Shown: positions 45,431 through 53,135 of the stretch, one piece after another
Numbering within the stretch: position 1 is the stretch's first letter
How the letters are laid out: each line of letters starts with the position of its first letter
Assembly (NCBI GenBank): GCA_001544595.2
Contig: FCOH02000026.1
Span: forward strand, 1-64,000
Length of the DNA stretch: 64,000 bases
Reading direction: 5' to 3'
Source of the DNA: Caballeronia peredens
GTDB lineage: Bacteria; Pseudomonadota; Gammaproteobacteria; Burkholderiales; Burkholderiaceae
Position numbers and translations under genes: made by a program
Notes under the pieces: model-generated
Told to the model about the DNA's origin: nothing
The model's database searches: none
The model's input: only the letters and a program-made list of their open reading frames with translations

Positions 45431-46027
45431 ATGTTCGACGCAGCGCGCATCGGAGCAGTCGTGATAGGCGCATCGGCGGGCGGCGTCGAGGCGCTCAATC
45501 TGTTGCTGCCGATGCTGCCGAAGACCTTCGCGGCGCCGGTGCTCGTCGTCGTGCATGTGCGGCAGGGGCAGCCGAGCCTGTTGCCGGGACTGTTCGCCGC
45601 GCGCTGCGCGCTCGCCATCGAAGAGCCGTTCGACAAGGACGAGATCGCGCCCGGCACCGTGTATTTCGCGCCGCCCGGCTATCACATGCTCGTCGAGGCG
45701 GAAGGCGGCGCGGCGCCGTCGATCGCGCTGTCGGTCGATCCGCCCGTGCGCTTTTCGCGGCCGTCGGTGGACGTGCTGTTCGAATCGGCGGCGCATGCTT
45801 ACGGCGAGCGGCTGCTCGGCATCGTCCTGTCCGGCGCCAACGACGACGGCGCCCGCGGCGCGCGCACGATTCGCGAAGCGGGCGGCGCGTGCTGGGCGCA
45901 GGACCCAGCGACGGCCAGCGCGCCCGCGATGCCGCTCGCGGTCATCGCGGCGGACGCGGCGAACGAAGTGCTCACGCTGGAGCAGATGGCGATGCGGCTC
46001 ACGCAATACATCGACCACTCGACATGA
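45431..46027 (+). CDS. CheB-type methylesterase lacking a receiver domain
   Basis: A 198-residue protein consisting only of the CheB esterase/deamidase domain. The catalytic Ser15 (IGASAGGVEAL), His42 (VVHVRQG) and the Asp in the LSGANDDGARG motif are present. Classic CheB carries an N-terminal receiver that activates it; here that domain is absent, so control must come from elsewhere, perhaps from the receivers in the neighbouring kinases. It follows the CheR gene by two bases and precedes a REC-histidine kinase. The start is ATG at 45431. Confidence 0.88.
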   Translation: MFDAARIGAVVIGASAGGVEALNLLLPMLPKTFAAPVLVVVHVRQGQPSLLPGLFAARCALAIEEPFDKDEIAPGTVYFAPPGYHMLVEAEGGAAPSIALSVDPPVRFSRPSVDVLFESAAHAYGERLLGIVLSGANDDGARGARTIREAGGACWAQDPATASAPAMPLAVIAADAANEVLTLEQMAMRLTQYIDHST

Positions 46028-46052
46028 AAGAGGCAAGGCAAGGAGTCACCAG

Positions 46053-47192
46053 ATGACGCAACCCATCCACGTGCTGATCGTCGACGACATCCGCAACAAC
46101 ATCACCGCGCTCGAAGCGTCGCTCGCGCGGCCGGATTTGTCGGTGCTGAAAGCCGAATCGGGACCGGCCGCGCTCGAGCTTCTGCTCAAGCACGAAGTCG
46201 CGCTCGCCATCCTCGACGTCAACATGCCCGGCATGGACGGCTTCGAACTCGCGGAACTGATGCGCGGCAGCCCGCGCACCGCGCACGTGCCGATCATCTT
46301 TCTGACGGCGACCGCGCAGGACGCGAGCCGCACGTTCCGCGGCTACGAAGCGGGCGCGGTGGACTTTCTCTACAAGCCGTTCGATTCGCGCATCCTGAAC
46401 TCGAAGGTCGATGTGTTCATTCAGATGGAGCGCCAGAAGCAGCAGCTCGCGACGCAACTCGCGACCGTGCAGCAACTGCTCGATGCAAACGAAATGCTGA
46501 TGGCCGTGCTCGGCCATGATCTGCGCACGCCGCTGTCGGCGGTGATCGCGTCGGCGGAGTATCTCGCGCGCTTCGTGCAGGACGAGAACGTCGCGAATAT
46601 CGGCACGCGCATCAAGTCGAGCGGCATGCGCATGGTGCGCATGGTCGATCAGTTGCTGAACCTCGCGCGTCTGCGCGGCGGCCGCGTGACCCTGCAGCCG
46701 CGCGCAGTGGAACTGATGACGCTCGCGAAAAATATCGTCGATGAATACGAGGCGCGCGTCGGCCGCGGGCGCATCTTCGTGCAGCGTCAGGGCGACACGC
46801 TGCTGCAAGGCGACGGCGATCTGCTCTCGCAAGTGTTTTCGAATCTCATCGGCAATGCGCTGCAACACGGGCTCGCGGGCTCGGCGATCCAGGTGCGCCT
46901 CGACGGCGACGCGGACGCGGTCACCATCGTGGTGCAGAACGCCGGCGAGATTCCCGCCGAGATTCTGCCGACGATTTTCGCGCCGTATCGTTCGGGCCAG
47001 CGCCAACACGAATCGAGCGGGCTCGGACTCGGGCTCTACATCACGCGCGAGATCGCGCAGATGCATGGCGGCGACGTCCGGGTGCGCTCGACGTCCGAAG
47101 CGGGCACGGTTTTCGAAGTCACGTTGCCGCGCGTGCCGCACCCGCGTTCGGGCGAACGCGCCGACATGGCGCAACCGTTCCGTCTCAGCTGA
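46053..47192 (+). CDS. Receiver-histidine kinase
   Basis: A 379-residue cytoplasmic protein with an N-terminal receiver (VLIVDDIRNN, phospho-acceptor Asp55 in ILDVNMPGMDG, lysine in LYKPFD) and a C-terminal kinase with His155 (VLGHDLRTPLSAV), N-box (NLIGNALQHG) and G-box GLGLGLYIT. It has no membrane segment and no sensor apart from the receiver. Such REC-HK proteins act as relay or output kinase in multi-component phosphorelays. It is the last gene of the hybrid kinase/CheR/CheB operon, 25 bases after CheB, with an AAGGAG ribosome site before the ATG at 46053. Its output is not visible nearby. Confidence 0.9.
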   Translation: MTQPIHVLIVDDIRNNITALEASLARPDLSVLKAESGPAALELLLKHEVALAILDVNMPGMDGFELAELMRGSPRTAHVPIIFLTATAQDASRTFRGYEAGAVDFLYKPFDSRILNSKVDVFIQMERQKQQLATQLATVQQLLDANEMLMAVLGHDLRTPLSAVIASAEYLARFVQDENVANIGTRIKSSGMRMVRMVDQLLNLARLRGGRVTLQPRAVELMTLAKNIVDEYEARVGRGRIFVQRQGDTLLQGDGDLLSQVFSNLIGNALQHGLAGSAIQVRLDGDADAVTIVVQNAGEIPAEILPTIFAPYRSGQRQHESSGLGLGLYITREIAQMHGGDVRVRSTSEAGTVFEVTLPRVPHPRSGERADMAQPFRLS

Positions 47193-47252
47193 CACGTTCG
47201 CGGGCGCGCATGTCTACAATGCGCCCTATCGAGAAACCACGAACCACGAACG

Positions 47253-47561
47253 ATGGAGAGCGTAATGCCTGGCCCGGATCTGAACACGAGAATCGAAACC
47301 TACTACGTGCGCGTGCGGGGCGTCGTGCAGGGCGTGGGTTTCAGGCATCACACGGTGCGCCGCGCGCATGCGCTCGGCGTGCGCGGCTGGGTCGCCAATC
47401 TCGACGACGGCTCGGTCGAAGCAATCATTCAGGGCGCGGCCAATCAGGTCGACCTGATGCTCGAATGGCTGCGACGCGGGCCGCCGCACGCCCGCGTCAC
47501 CGACTTCTTTAGCGAAGAGCGTCACGTCGAGAAGCGCTACGAGCGCTTCGAACAGCATTAA
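47253..47561 (+). CDS. acyP: Acylphosphatase
   Basis: A 102-residue small enzyme that hydrolyses acyl phosphates. The acylphosphatase signature YYVRVRGVVQGVGFRHHT (substrate Arg in the FRHHT-type loop) and GWVANLDDGSVEAIIQG with the catalytic Asn are present. A start at 47253 (ATG) gives 102 residues; an in-frame ATG at 47265 gives 98, closer to the usual size. The gene's TAA and the stop of the minus-strand egtD share bases 47559-47560, so the two genes are convergent and touch. No operon partner is seen. Confidence 0.88.
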   Translation: MESVMPGPDLNTRIETYYVRVRGVVQGVGFRHHTVRRAHALGVRGWVANLDDGSVEAIIQGAANQVDLMLEWLRRGPPHARVTDFFSEERHVEKRYERFEQH

Positions 47562-48526
47562 CGCGCGACGAGCAGACTCTCCGCGAACTGCCATTCGTCG
47601 TCGCGCCATTGATGCGTGCAGTCGAAGCCCGCATCGGCGGCGATCGGCGCGACTTCTTCCGCCGCGTACTTGTGGCTGCTCTCGGTCCAGATCGTCTCGC
47701 CTTCGCGGAATTCCGCGCGCAGATCCGCGCCCCGCACGCGCACGGACAGCGCGCGTTTCGCACGCAAATGCATTTCGATGCTGCGCGCATCCGGATTGAA
47801 ACGCGCGACGTGCTCGAAGGCGTCGAGCGGAAACTCGCCGCCGAGTTCGCGGTTGATGCGCGCGAGCATGTTCAGGTTGAACGCGGCCGTGACGCCGATC
47901 GGATCGTCGTAGGCCGCGATCAGCGTCGGCAGCGGCTTGATGAGATCGGTGCCGAGCAACAGGGCGTCGCCTGGCTGCAGCATGCCCCGAATCGAGCGCA
48001 GGAACCGGGTCGCCGCGAGCCGCGCAAAATTGCCGATGGTGCTGCCGAGAAACAGCACGAGCAGCCGTTCGCCTTCATTGCGTTTCGAGCTGACTTCCGA
48101 CAGTCCCGCGAGGTAATCGCGCTCATGTCCGACGATCGACACGCGTTCGATGTCGCTCAGTTCGCGGCGGCATAACTGCAGCGCGGTGCGCGAAATTTCA
48201 ATCGGATGGTAAGCGGTGGGTTGCTTCTTACACAGCGCTTCCAGAATGCGGCGCGTCTTGCGGCCGCTGCCGCTGCCCAGTTCAGCCACCTTGATGTCGC
48301 CCGGCATGGCCGCGACGATATCCGTCGCGTGGTCTTTCAGTACGCGCTCTTCGGCGCGCGTCACGCCATATTCGGGCAATGCGGTGATGACTTCGAAGAG
48401 CGCGGAGCCCACTTCGTCATACAGATACATCGAGGGCAATTCTTTTTGCGGATGTTTGCTGAGGCCGGCGTGCACGGCTTCGGCGAAAGCATTGGGAAAG
48501 CGGGGCGATAGGGCAGGTTGAGTCAT
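47558..48526 (-). CDS. egtD: L-histidine N(alpha)-methyltransferase, EgtD-like
   Basis: A 322-residue SAM-dependent methyltransferase matching EgtD in length and motifs. KELPSMYLYDEVGSALFE near the start is typical, then the SAM site AELGSGSGRKTRRIL and the VLFLGSTIGNF and GVTAAFNLNMLARINRELGG pieces. EgtD trimethylates histidine to hercynine, the first step of ergothioneine synthesis. The EgtB sulfoxide synthase that normally stands next to it in Burkholderia relatives is not in the window; the adjacent 400 bases hold no gene. The ATG at 48526 is chosen. The gene could therefore be an orphan, or egtB lies elsewhere. Confidence 0.85.
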   Translation of the reverse strand: MTQPALSPRFPNAFAEAVHAGLSKHPQKELPSMYLYDEVGSALFEVITALPEYGVTRAEERVLKDHATDIVAAMPGDIKVAELGSGSGRKTRRILEALCKKQPTAYHPIEISRTALQLCRRELSDIERVSIVGHERDYLAGLSEVSSKRNEGERLLVLFLGSTIGNFARLAATRFLRSIRGMLQPGDALLLGTDLIKPLPTLIAAYDDPIGVTAAFNLNMLARINRELGGEFPLDAFEHVARFNPDARSIEMHLRAKRALSVRVRGADLRAEFREGETIWTESSHKYAAEEVAPIAADAGFDCTHQWRDDEWQFAESLLVAR

Positions 48527-48933
48527 GACGTCTCCATCGATGCGGCGTTTTCTTCGCATGCCGTCCTCGTCGGGACCGGCACGGCGCGTGTTGCGGCGGA
48601 TGCAATGACGTGAGCGGCGCCTGATCGCGCGTGGTGCCGCCCGGACTTCGGAAGCAGACCGGAACGGAGCCGGACCGCCAAAGGATCGCCGATCATCGTG
48701 ACCGGCAAAGGACAACTTCAGACCATTGCGCGAGAAAAAGTTCGCGCAAACTCACGCGGCGCGCTTCATGCCGAAATGCGAAGCATGATGGAAGCAAAAA
48801 GCGGGCACGCCCGCGAATTTCGTTTGAAGCGAATCTTGAAGAACGGCTGCAAGGTGCGTTTAGAATGCGCCATTCCCGGCAGTTTCGATTGCATTCGGCT
48901 TGCGTTTCAACCTCGCGCTTCGCGCCACACTCG
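48527..48933. other. Divergent intergenic region between egtD and rarD
   Basis: About 407 bases. A perfect inverted repeat with 8-base arms, TTGCGCGA (48726-48733) and TCGCGCAA (48742-48749), separated by GAAAAAGT, may be an operator. No frame with a credible start is present. Confidence 0.5.
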
Positions 48934-49911
48934 ATGAATCAGCATGACCTGGGGCGCGGCATCGCGCTGTCCGTCGCCGCTTCCGCGCTCTTCGCCCTCA
49001 TGTCCGGCTATACGAAATGGCTCGCGCCGCTCGATGGCCTCGACATCTTCGCGTGGCGAATCGTCTGGACGCTGCCCGGCGCGCTCGCGCTCGTCGCGCT
49101 GCGAAACCGCTGGCCGCAATTATGCGCGCTCGTTTTCAAGCTCGCCAAAACCCCGCATCTGCTGCTGGCGTTCGCTGTCGCCGCCGCGCTGCTCGGCCTG
49201 CAACTGTGGATCTTTCTGTGGGCGCCGCTGCATGGCCGTGCGCTCGAAGTGTCGCTCGGCTATTTTCTGCTGCCGCTCGCGATGGTGCTGCTGGGCCGCT
49301 TTCACTACGGCGAGCGCCTCGACGGATTTCAATGGGCGGGCGTCGCGGCGGCGGCGGTGGGCGTCGCCCACGAACTGATCGTCACGCATGCGTTCGCATG
49401 GCCGACGCTCGTCGTGATGCTCGGTTATCCGCCTTATTTCGTGATCCGGCGGCGGCTCAATGCCGATCCGCTCGTGTCGTTCGCGGTCGAGATCATGCTG
49501 ATCGCCCCCGTCGCGTTGATCATGCTCTTCGTGCGCGGCTCGTTCGCGCAGGTCGCGGATGCGCCGCGTCTCTGGATGCTGCTCCTGCCGGGCCTGGGCG
49601 CGTTGAGCACCATCGCGCTTGCCTCGTATCTGCGCGCGAGCCGGCATCTGCCGATCGCGCTGTTCGGCATTCTCGGCTACGTGGAGCCGGTGCTGCTGGT
49701 GGGCGTCGCGGTGATGCTGCTCGGCGAGCCTTTCTCAGCGCGGCAGCTTGGAACCTACGTGCCGATCTGGATCGCAGTCGTGCTGACGGGCGTGCACAGC
49801 GCGCGTCTGTTGATGCGCGAGCGCACGCGCCGGGCCACGCTGCCGATGAGCGAGCATCACGCGGGCGTCGAGCATGAGACGGTTGCGGAGGAAATCGAGC
49901 GGGTCGAATGA
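48934..49911 (+). CDS. rarD: RarD-type EamA-family transporter
   Basis: A 325-residue inner-membrane protein with ten hydrophobic segments in two EamA repeats, the RarD (chloramphenicol-sensitive protein) type. The N-terminus GIALSVAASALFALMSGYTKWLAPLDGLDIFAWRIVWTLPGA-like arrangement and YLRASRHLPIALFGILGYVEPVLL in the second half are family hallmarks. It probably exports a metabolite or drug-like molecule; substrate is unknown. A ~30-residue acidic C-terminal tail extends beyond the last segment. Its stop abuts the minus-strand Mpo1-like gene. Confidence 0.88.
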   Translation: MNQHDLGRGIALSVAASALFALMSGYTKWLAPLDGLDIFAWRIVWTLPGALALVALRNRWPQLCALVFKLAKTPHLLLAFAVAAALLGLQLWIFLWAPLHGRALEVSLGYFLLPLAMVLLGRFHYGERLDGFQWAGVAAAAVGVAHELIVTHAFAWPTLVVMLGYPPYFVIRRRLNADPLVSFAVEIMLIAPVALIMLFVRGSFAQVADAPRLWMLLLPGLGALSTIALASYLRASRHLPIALFGILGYVEPVLLVGVAVMLLGEPFSARQLGTYVPIWIAVVLTGVHSARLLMRERTRRATLPMSEHHAGVEHETVAEEIERVE

Positions 49912-50415
49912 TCAATGCACGGCGCGCGGCCGAATCGCATTGTGAAGATCGCGCCGGATGCCGAGTCCGGACAGCAGCTCGACGAGGATGAAAAGCGGCC
50001 CGATCAGGAGCCCGACGATGTCATCGACGAATGCCGGCTTGCGATGTTCATAGCGAACGTGCCCGACGAACTGAAACGCCCAGCCGATCACGAACATGCC
50101 GATGCCGAGCGCGAGCCAGGTCGACGTGCCCTGCGCCGCCGTCCATCGGCCGAATGCCGCGCTCAAGGCGGACACGATTCCCATGCCGATGCCGAGCGGC
50201 ACATCGAGCCAGAGATAGTAGAGCGTGGCGAGCGCGAACAGCAGCCATGCCGGCGTGAGCGTGAAAGCGCCTGAAAACACGGGCCACGCGGGACGGCTCA
50301 ACAGCGCGGCGATTGCAAGCACGATGAGCGGAATGCCGATGAAATGCGTGGCGACATTGCGCCTGTCGCGATGATATTCGGCGTATTGCGACAACTGATC
50401 GGTCAGCGTGCGCAT
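49912..50415 (-). CDS. Mpo1-like DUF962 membrane protein
   Basis: A 167-residue protein of the DUF962/Mpo1 family. Yeast Mpo1 is an iron-dependent 2-hydroxy fatty acid dioxygenase with conserved His residues; here the matching pieces are YAEYHRDRRNVATHFIGIP near the start and FQFVGHVRYEHRKPAFVDD near the middle-to-end, with four to five hydrophobic segments between. The function in bacteria is not clear to me. It is convergent with rarD, whose stop lies three bases away, and has a terminator-like neighbour further left. The ATG at 50415 is the only sensible start. Confidence 0.85.
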   Translation of the reverse strand: MRTLTDQLSQYAEYHRDRRNVATHFIGIPLIVLAIAALLSRPAWPVFSGAFTLTPAWLLFALATLYYLWLDVPLGIGMGIVSALSAAFGRWTAAQGTSTWLALGIGMFVIGWAFQFVGHVRYEHRKPAFVDDIVGLLIGPLFILVELLSGLGIRRDLHNAIRPRAVH

Positions 50416-50514
50416 GACGGGCGTCTCCTTCGTGTTCTTTTAATTCACGAATGATAAGCCGCGCGCCGGTATCGGCAAGTAGAGCATTTCCTTTAGTTGC
50501 CGACAGCGCCGGCC

Positions 50515-50543
50515 GATAAAAAAGCGAGCCCGCAGGCTCGCTT
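50515..50543 (-). terminator. Rho-independent terminator of the Ala/Lys-rich protein gene
   Basis: Arms AAGCGAGCC (50522-50530) and GGCTCGCTT (50535-50543) with a CGCA loop. On the minus strand the stem is followed by TTTTTATCG. It lies about 65 bases after the minus-strand stop at 50607. Confidence 0.8.
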
Positions 50544-50606
50544 GAATTCAACGCACTGGTTGTCTTTATGCAATGCCAGTGCGCGATGCGGGGACGACGG
50601 CCTCCC

Positions 50607-51080
50607 TTACTTCTTCGCCGCGTCGACCTTCGCATCGGCGGCCGACTTGTTCGCGTCGCTTTGTGCCTCGACTTTTTCCTTGTCGGCCTTCGCTTGCGCC
50701 ACGTTGGCATCCTTCGCTGCGTCCTGCTTTTTCTTGTCGGCCTTGGCTTGCGCAGCGTGCTTCTTGTTGTTGGCCTTCGCCTGTGCCTTGGCGGCGTCGC
50801 CGCGCGCGTCGGAGGCTTGCTCCGGCGTGGTCGCCTGCGCTACCTTCGCGGCTTCCTTGTTGGCGTCGGCTTGCGCCGAAGCCTTGTCCTCGTTCGCGGA
50901 GGCTTGCGCCTTCGCGGCGTCGTGCTGCGCGTCCGCTTTCTTCTTGTTCGCGGTCGCCTGAGCTTCGGCTTTTTCGTTGTTGGCTTTCAGTTGCGCTTTG
51001 CCTGCGTCGGTCGTGGCCGTTTGCGCGAATACGGTGGTGACGAGCATGGCGGATGCGAGAGCAGCGACGATCTTCTTCAT
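50607..51080 (-). CDS. Exported Ala/Lys-rich helical repeat protein
   Basis: A 157-residue protein. The first 20 residues are a signal peptide (MKKIVAALASAMLVTTVFAQ). The rest is almost entirely Ala, Lys, Gln, Asn, Asp and Glu in irregular repeats such as KAQAKANNKK, KADKEKVEAQSDANK and AAKAQASANEDKASAQADANKE. This predicts one long charged helix, like a periplasmic or surface coiled-coil/LEA-type stabiliser. No family is recognised. It has a ribosome site and its own terminator, so it is a single transcription unit. A stress-protective or cell-wall-spacing role is a guess. Confidence 0.75.
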   Translation of the reverse strand: MKKIVAALASAMLVTTVFAQTATTDAGKAQLKANNEKAEAQATANKKKADAQHDAAKAQASANEDKASAQADANKEAAKVAQATTPEQASDARGDAAKAQAKANNKKHAAQAKADKKKQDAAKDANVAQAKADKEKVEAQSDANKSAADAKVDAAKK

Positions 51081-51494
51081 GGTTTGAAACTCCCTTGATC
51101 TTTTATGTAGGACGCGTGGCGCAGTGCGCCGCGCTGAGGGTGAAAACGCCGCGTCCGTGAATATCGTTGACGTTTTTCCGGTGACAAACGGTAACCAGTG
51201 GCGAGCAAATGCAACGGCATGCGGTAAAAGCGCCTTGAGTCGCCAGGCTTGCCTGCGCGCAATACCGGATCAGCGAGAAAAGTTGTTACGGGTGCGCGAA
51301 TCTGATTCGATTTGTAACTGCCGCTAAGAATAATTCGGTATCCGAATTGCTTTTTGTTGGGTGAGTTCTTGGCGACTTCTTATTTGTAATCGTTGAAATG
51401 TGCGGTTACCAAACGCAGCAGTTATTTCTTAGCCGGTTGCTTAAGATGAGTTTCATGAACCCGGCCAAACGGCAAACGGGAATGGGAGAAGCTC
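51081..51494. other. Divergent intergenic region, A/T-rich part
   Basis: About 414 bases between two small exported-protein genes. The stretch 51290-51460 is A/T-rich. A 17-base inverted repeat AATTCGG-TAT-CCGAATT lies at 51332-51348 and may be an operator. I see no coding frame with a start site. Confidence 0.5.
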
Positions 51495-51830
51495 ATGAAG
51501 CGCGCAGCACTTGTCTTGTTGATGATCGGTAGTTTGACGGCGGCGGGCCAGGCATCGGCACACGGACACGGCGGCGGCGGCCGTCATGGCGGTGGTGACG
51601 GCGGCGCGATCGTCGGCGCATTGATCGGCGGTGCAGTGCTCGGGGCGCTCGTCACTTCGGTCGCCAGTGCGCAGCCCACGTATGCGCAGCCGGTCTACGA
51701 ACAACCGGTGTACGCACAGCCCGCGTATGCACAGCCCGCGTATGCCCAGCCGGTGTATGCACAACCTGCCCAGCCGCCCGGCTACTGCTATGACAACTAC
51801 CGCCGCGCGTACGTGCCGTGCGGTTACTGA
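51495..51830 (+). CDS. Exported Gly/His-rich protein with YAQP repeats
   Basis: A 111-residue protein. A signal peptide (MKRAALVLLMIGSLTAAGQ, cut near ASA) is followed by a Gly/His stretch (HGHGGGGRHGGGDGG), a glycine-zipper membrane-like helix (GAIVGALIGGAVLGALVTSV) and a repeat of VYAQP/AYAQP units, about seven copies of a five-residue unit, before a Tyr/Cys-containing end (GYCYDNYRRAYVPCGY). The Gly-His part could bind metal, and the glycine zipper suggests insertion in a membrane; such proteins resemble outer-membrane glycine-zipper proteins. I do not know a function. The ATG at 51495 has GGGAG at the right distance. Confidence 0.75.
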   Translation: MKRAALVLLMIGSLTAAGQASAHGHGGGGRHGGGDGGAIVGALIGGAVLGALVTSVASAQPTYAQPVYEQPVYAQPAYAQPAYAQPVYAQPAQPPGYCYDNYRRAYVPCGY

Positions 51831-51949
51831 TCGCGTGGCTCTGAAGGGCGGCGAAGTCGCGGCACGTGCCTTGCGCTGAAGCGAATACGGTCGCGCAGCG
51901 AGTCACAAGTCACATGCCGCGACCGACACGCAAACTTTGGAGACTTTCG

Positions 51950-52342
51950 ATGAACGCGACTACGAAGAAGCTGGTGATTTCGGCGCTGGTGTTGGGTCTG
52001 TCCGGCGGTGTCTACGCGCAGGCGGGCGGCGGCGGCGGAGCAGGCGGCGGCAGTGCGGGCGGTGCAGCGGCGGGCGGATCGATGGGTGCGGGCGGCAACG
52101 GCTCGTCGGGTTCCGGTTCGGCGGCGGGCGGCAAGGGCGGCGGCGTCGGCATGAGCGGCACGGGCGTGGGCGGATCGTCGGACGGCACGGCCGGCACGGG
52201 TGCCAAGAGCGGCATGGGTAACGACGCCACCAACGGCATGAGCCAGGATCAGAGCACGATCAAGCGCAGCGCGCCGAACAACGGCAACATGAACTCGGGC
52301 GGAACGCCTTCGAAGGGCAGCGGCACGCAAAAGGCCTATTGA
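51950..52342 (+). CDS. Exported Gly-rich protein
   Basis: A 130-residue protein. Residues 1-23 form a signal peptide (VISALVLGLSGGVYA). The remainder is ~45% Gly with Ala, Ser and a few Asn/Thr (AGGGGGAGGGSAGG and similar), lacking charged or aromatic residues until the C-terminus (STIKRSAPNNGNMN). It is predicted to be disordered and exported. A TTTGGAG ribosome site precedes the ATG at 51950. It follows another exported low-complexity gene on the same strand by about 120 bases. No homologue is known to me. Confidence 0.7.
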   Translation: MNATTKKLVISALVLGLSGGVYAQAGGGGGAGGGSAGGAAAGGSMGAGGNGSSGSGSAAGGKGGGVGMSGTGVGGSSDGTAGTGAKSGMGNDATNGMSQDQSTIKRSAPNNGNMNSGGTPSKGSGTQKAY

Positions 52343-52466
52343 TGTGCCGGCGCAGACGCGGGCCCGATCGCCGCTATGGCGCGACGGCGCGAAGCGGCAT
52401 CCGCCCGCTGGCAGCGCCCGATATCGGAACGAGGAATGATTCGATGCGCCGTGACTGGCGCGAGAC

Positions 52467-53030
52467 TTACTGACCGCTTGCCGATGCCGCATCGGGCGCG
52501 GCGGCGGGTTCGAACGTCTTTACGCGCAGACTGACCTTTTCGGCATAAGCGCGTGAACCGCCGTAGCTCTTCAGCGCGGCGTCGAGGTCGCCTTGCGCGG
52601 ATTTCATGTAGCCGTGCAGGATGGCGGAGCCGGCTTCGATATTGTCTTCGGGGTCCGTCAGGTCGATGTCGCGCACGAGCTTCTTGTGCGCCGACGGCAC
52701 CACTTGCATGAGTCCGGTCGCGTTGTTCGGCCCTTTGGCCGTTTCCTTGAAGCGCGACTCGATGGAAATGATCGCGAGCAAAAGCGCCGGCGGAAGCGAA
52801 TATTTCGACGCCGACGACATGACCGCCGTCGCGATGGTCTGCGCCTTTTCCCGCGCCACGCCGAATTTGCGCGTGAGGAATTCCGAAATCTTGTGATTGG
52901 CCTGCTGCGTCTTCGCGTCTTGCGGAACGGTTGCGTCGCTGGCGGCGAGCGCGTTCTCCTGAGCGAGCGCCGTGTGCGCGGTGCTCAACGAAATGGCTAA
53001 GGCGGCGAAGGTGACGAGAATTCGGCGCAT
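52467..53030 (-). CDS. Lytic transglycosylase (SLT-type)
   Basis: A 187-residue exported peptidoglycan lyase. Signal peptide about 1-23. The SLT domain contains catalytic Glu91 in IISIESRFKETAKG and the GLMQVVPSAHKKL and ILHGYMKSAQGDLDAALKSYGG segments of family 1 enzymes. It cleaves glycan strands and releases anhydro-muropeptides. The short length indicates a single-domain enzyme with a Pro/Ala tail. No secretion-system genes are adjacent, so a housekeeping or conjugation-independent role is most likely. Confidence 0.9.
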   Translation of the reverse strand: MRRILVTFAALAISLSTAHTALAQENALAASDATVPQDAKTQQANHKISEFLTRKFGVAREKAQTIATAVMSSASKYSLPPALLLAIISIESRFKETAKGPNNATGLMQVVPSAHKKLVRDIDLTDPEDNIEAGSAILHGYMKSAQGDLDAALKSYGGSRAYAEKVSLRVKTFEPAAAPDAASASGQ

Positions 53031-53135
53031 CGGATGGCGAGATCAAAGCGGAGTCGCATTATATCCCCATAAAAATTCCTTGTGGATCATGGACTTGTCT
53101 TAAATCTGATGTTTCGTTTCGCAAATCGGAACGGA

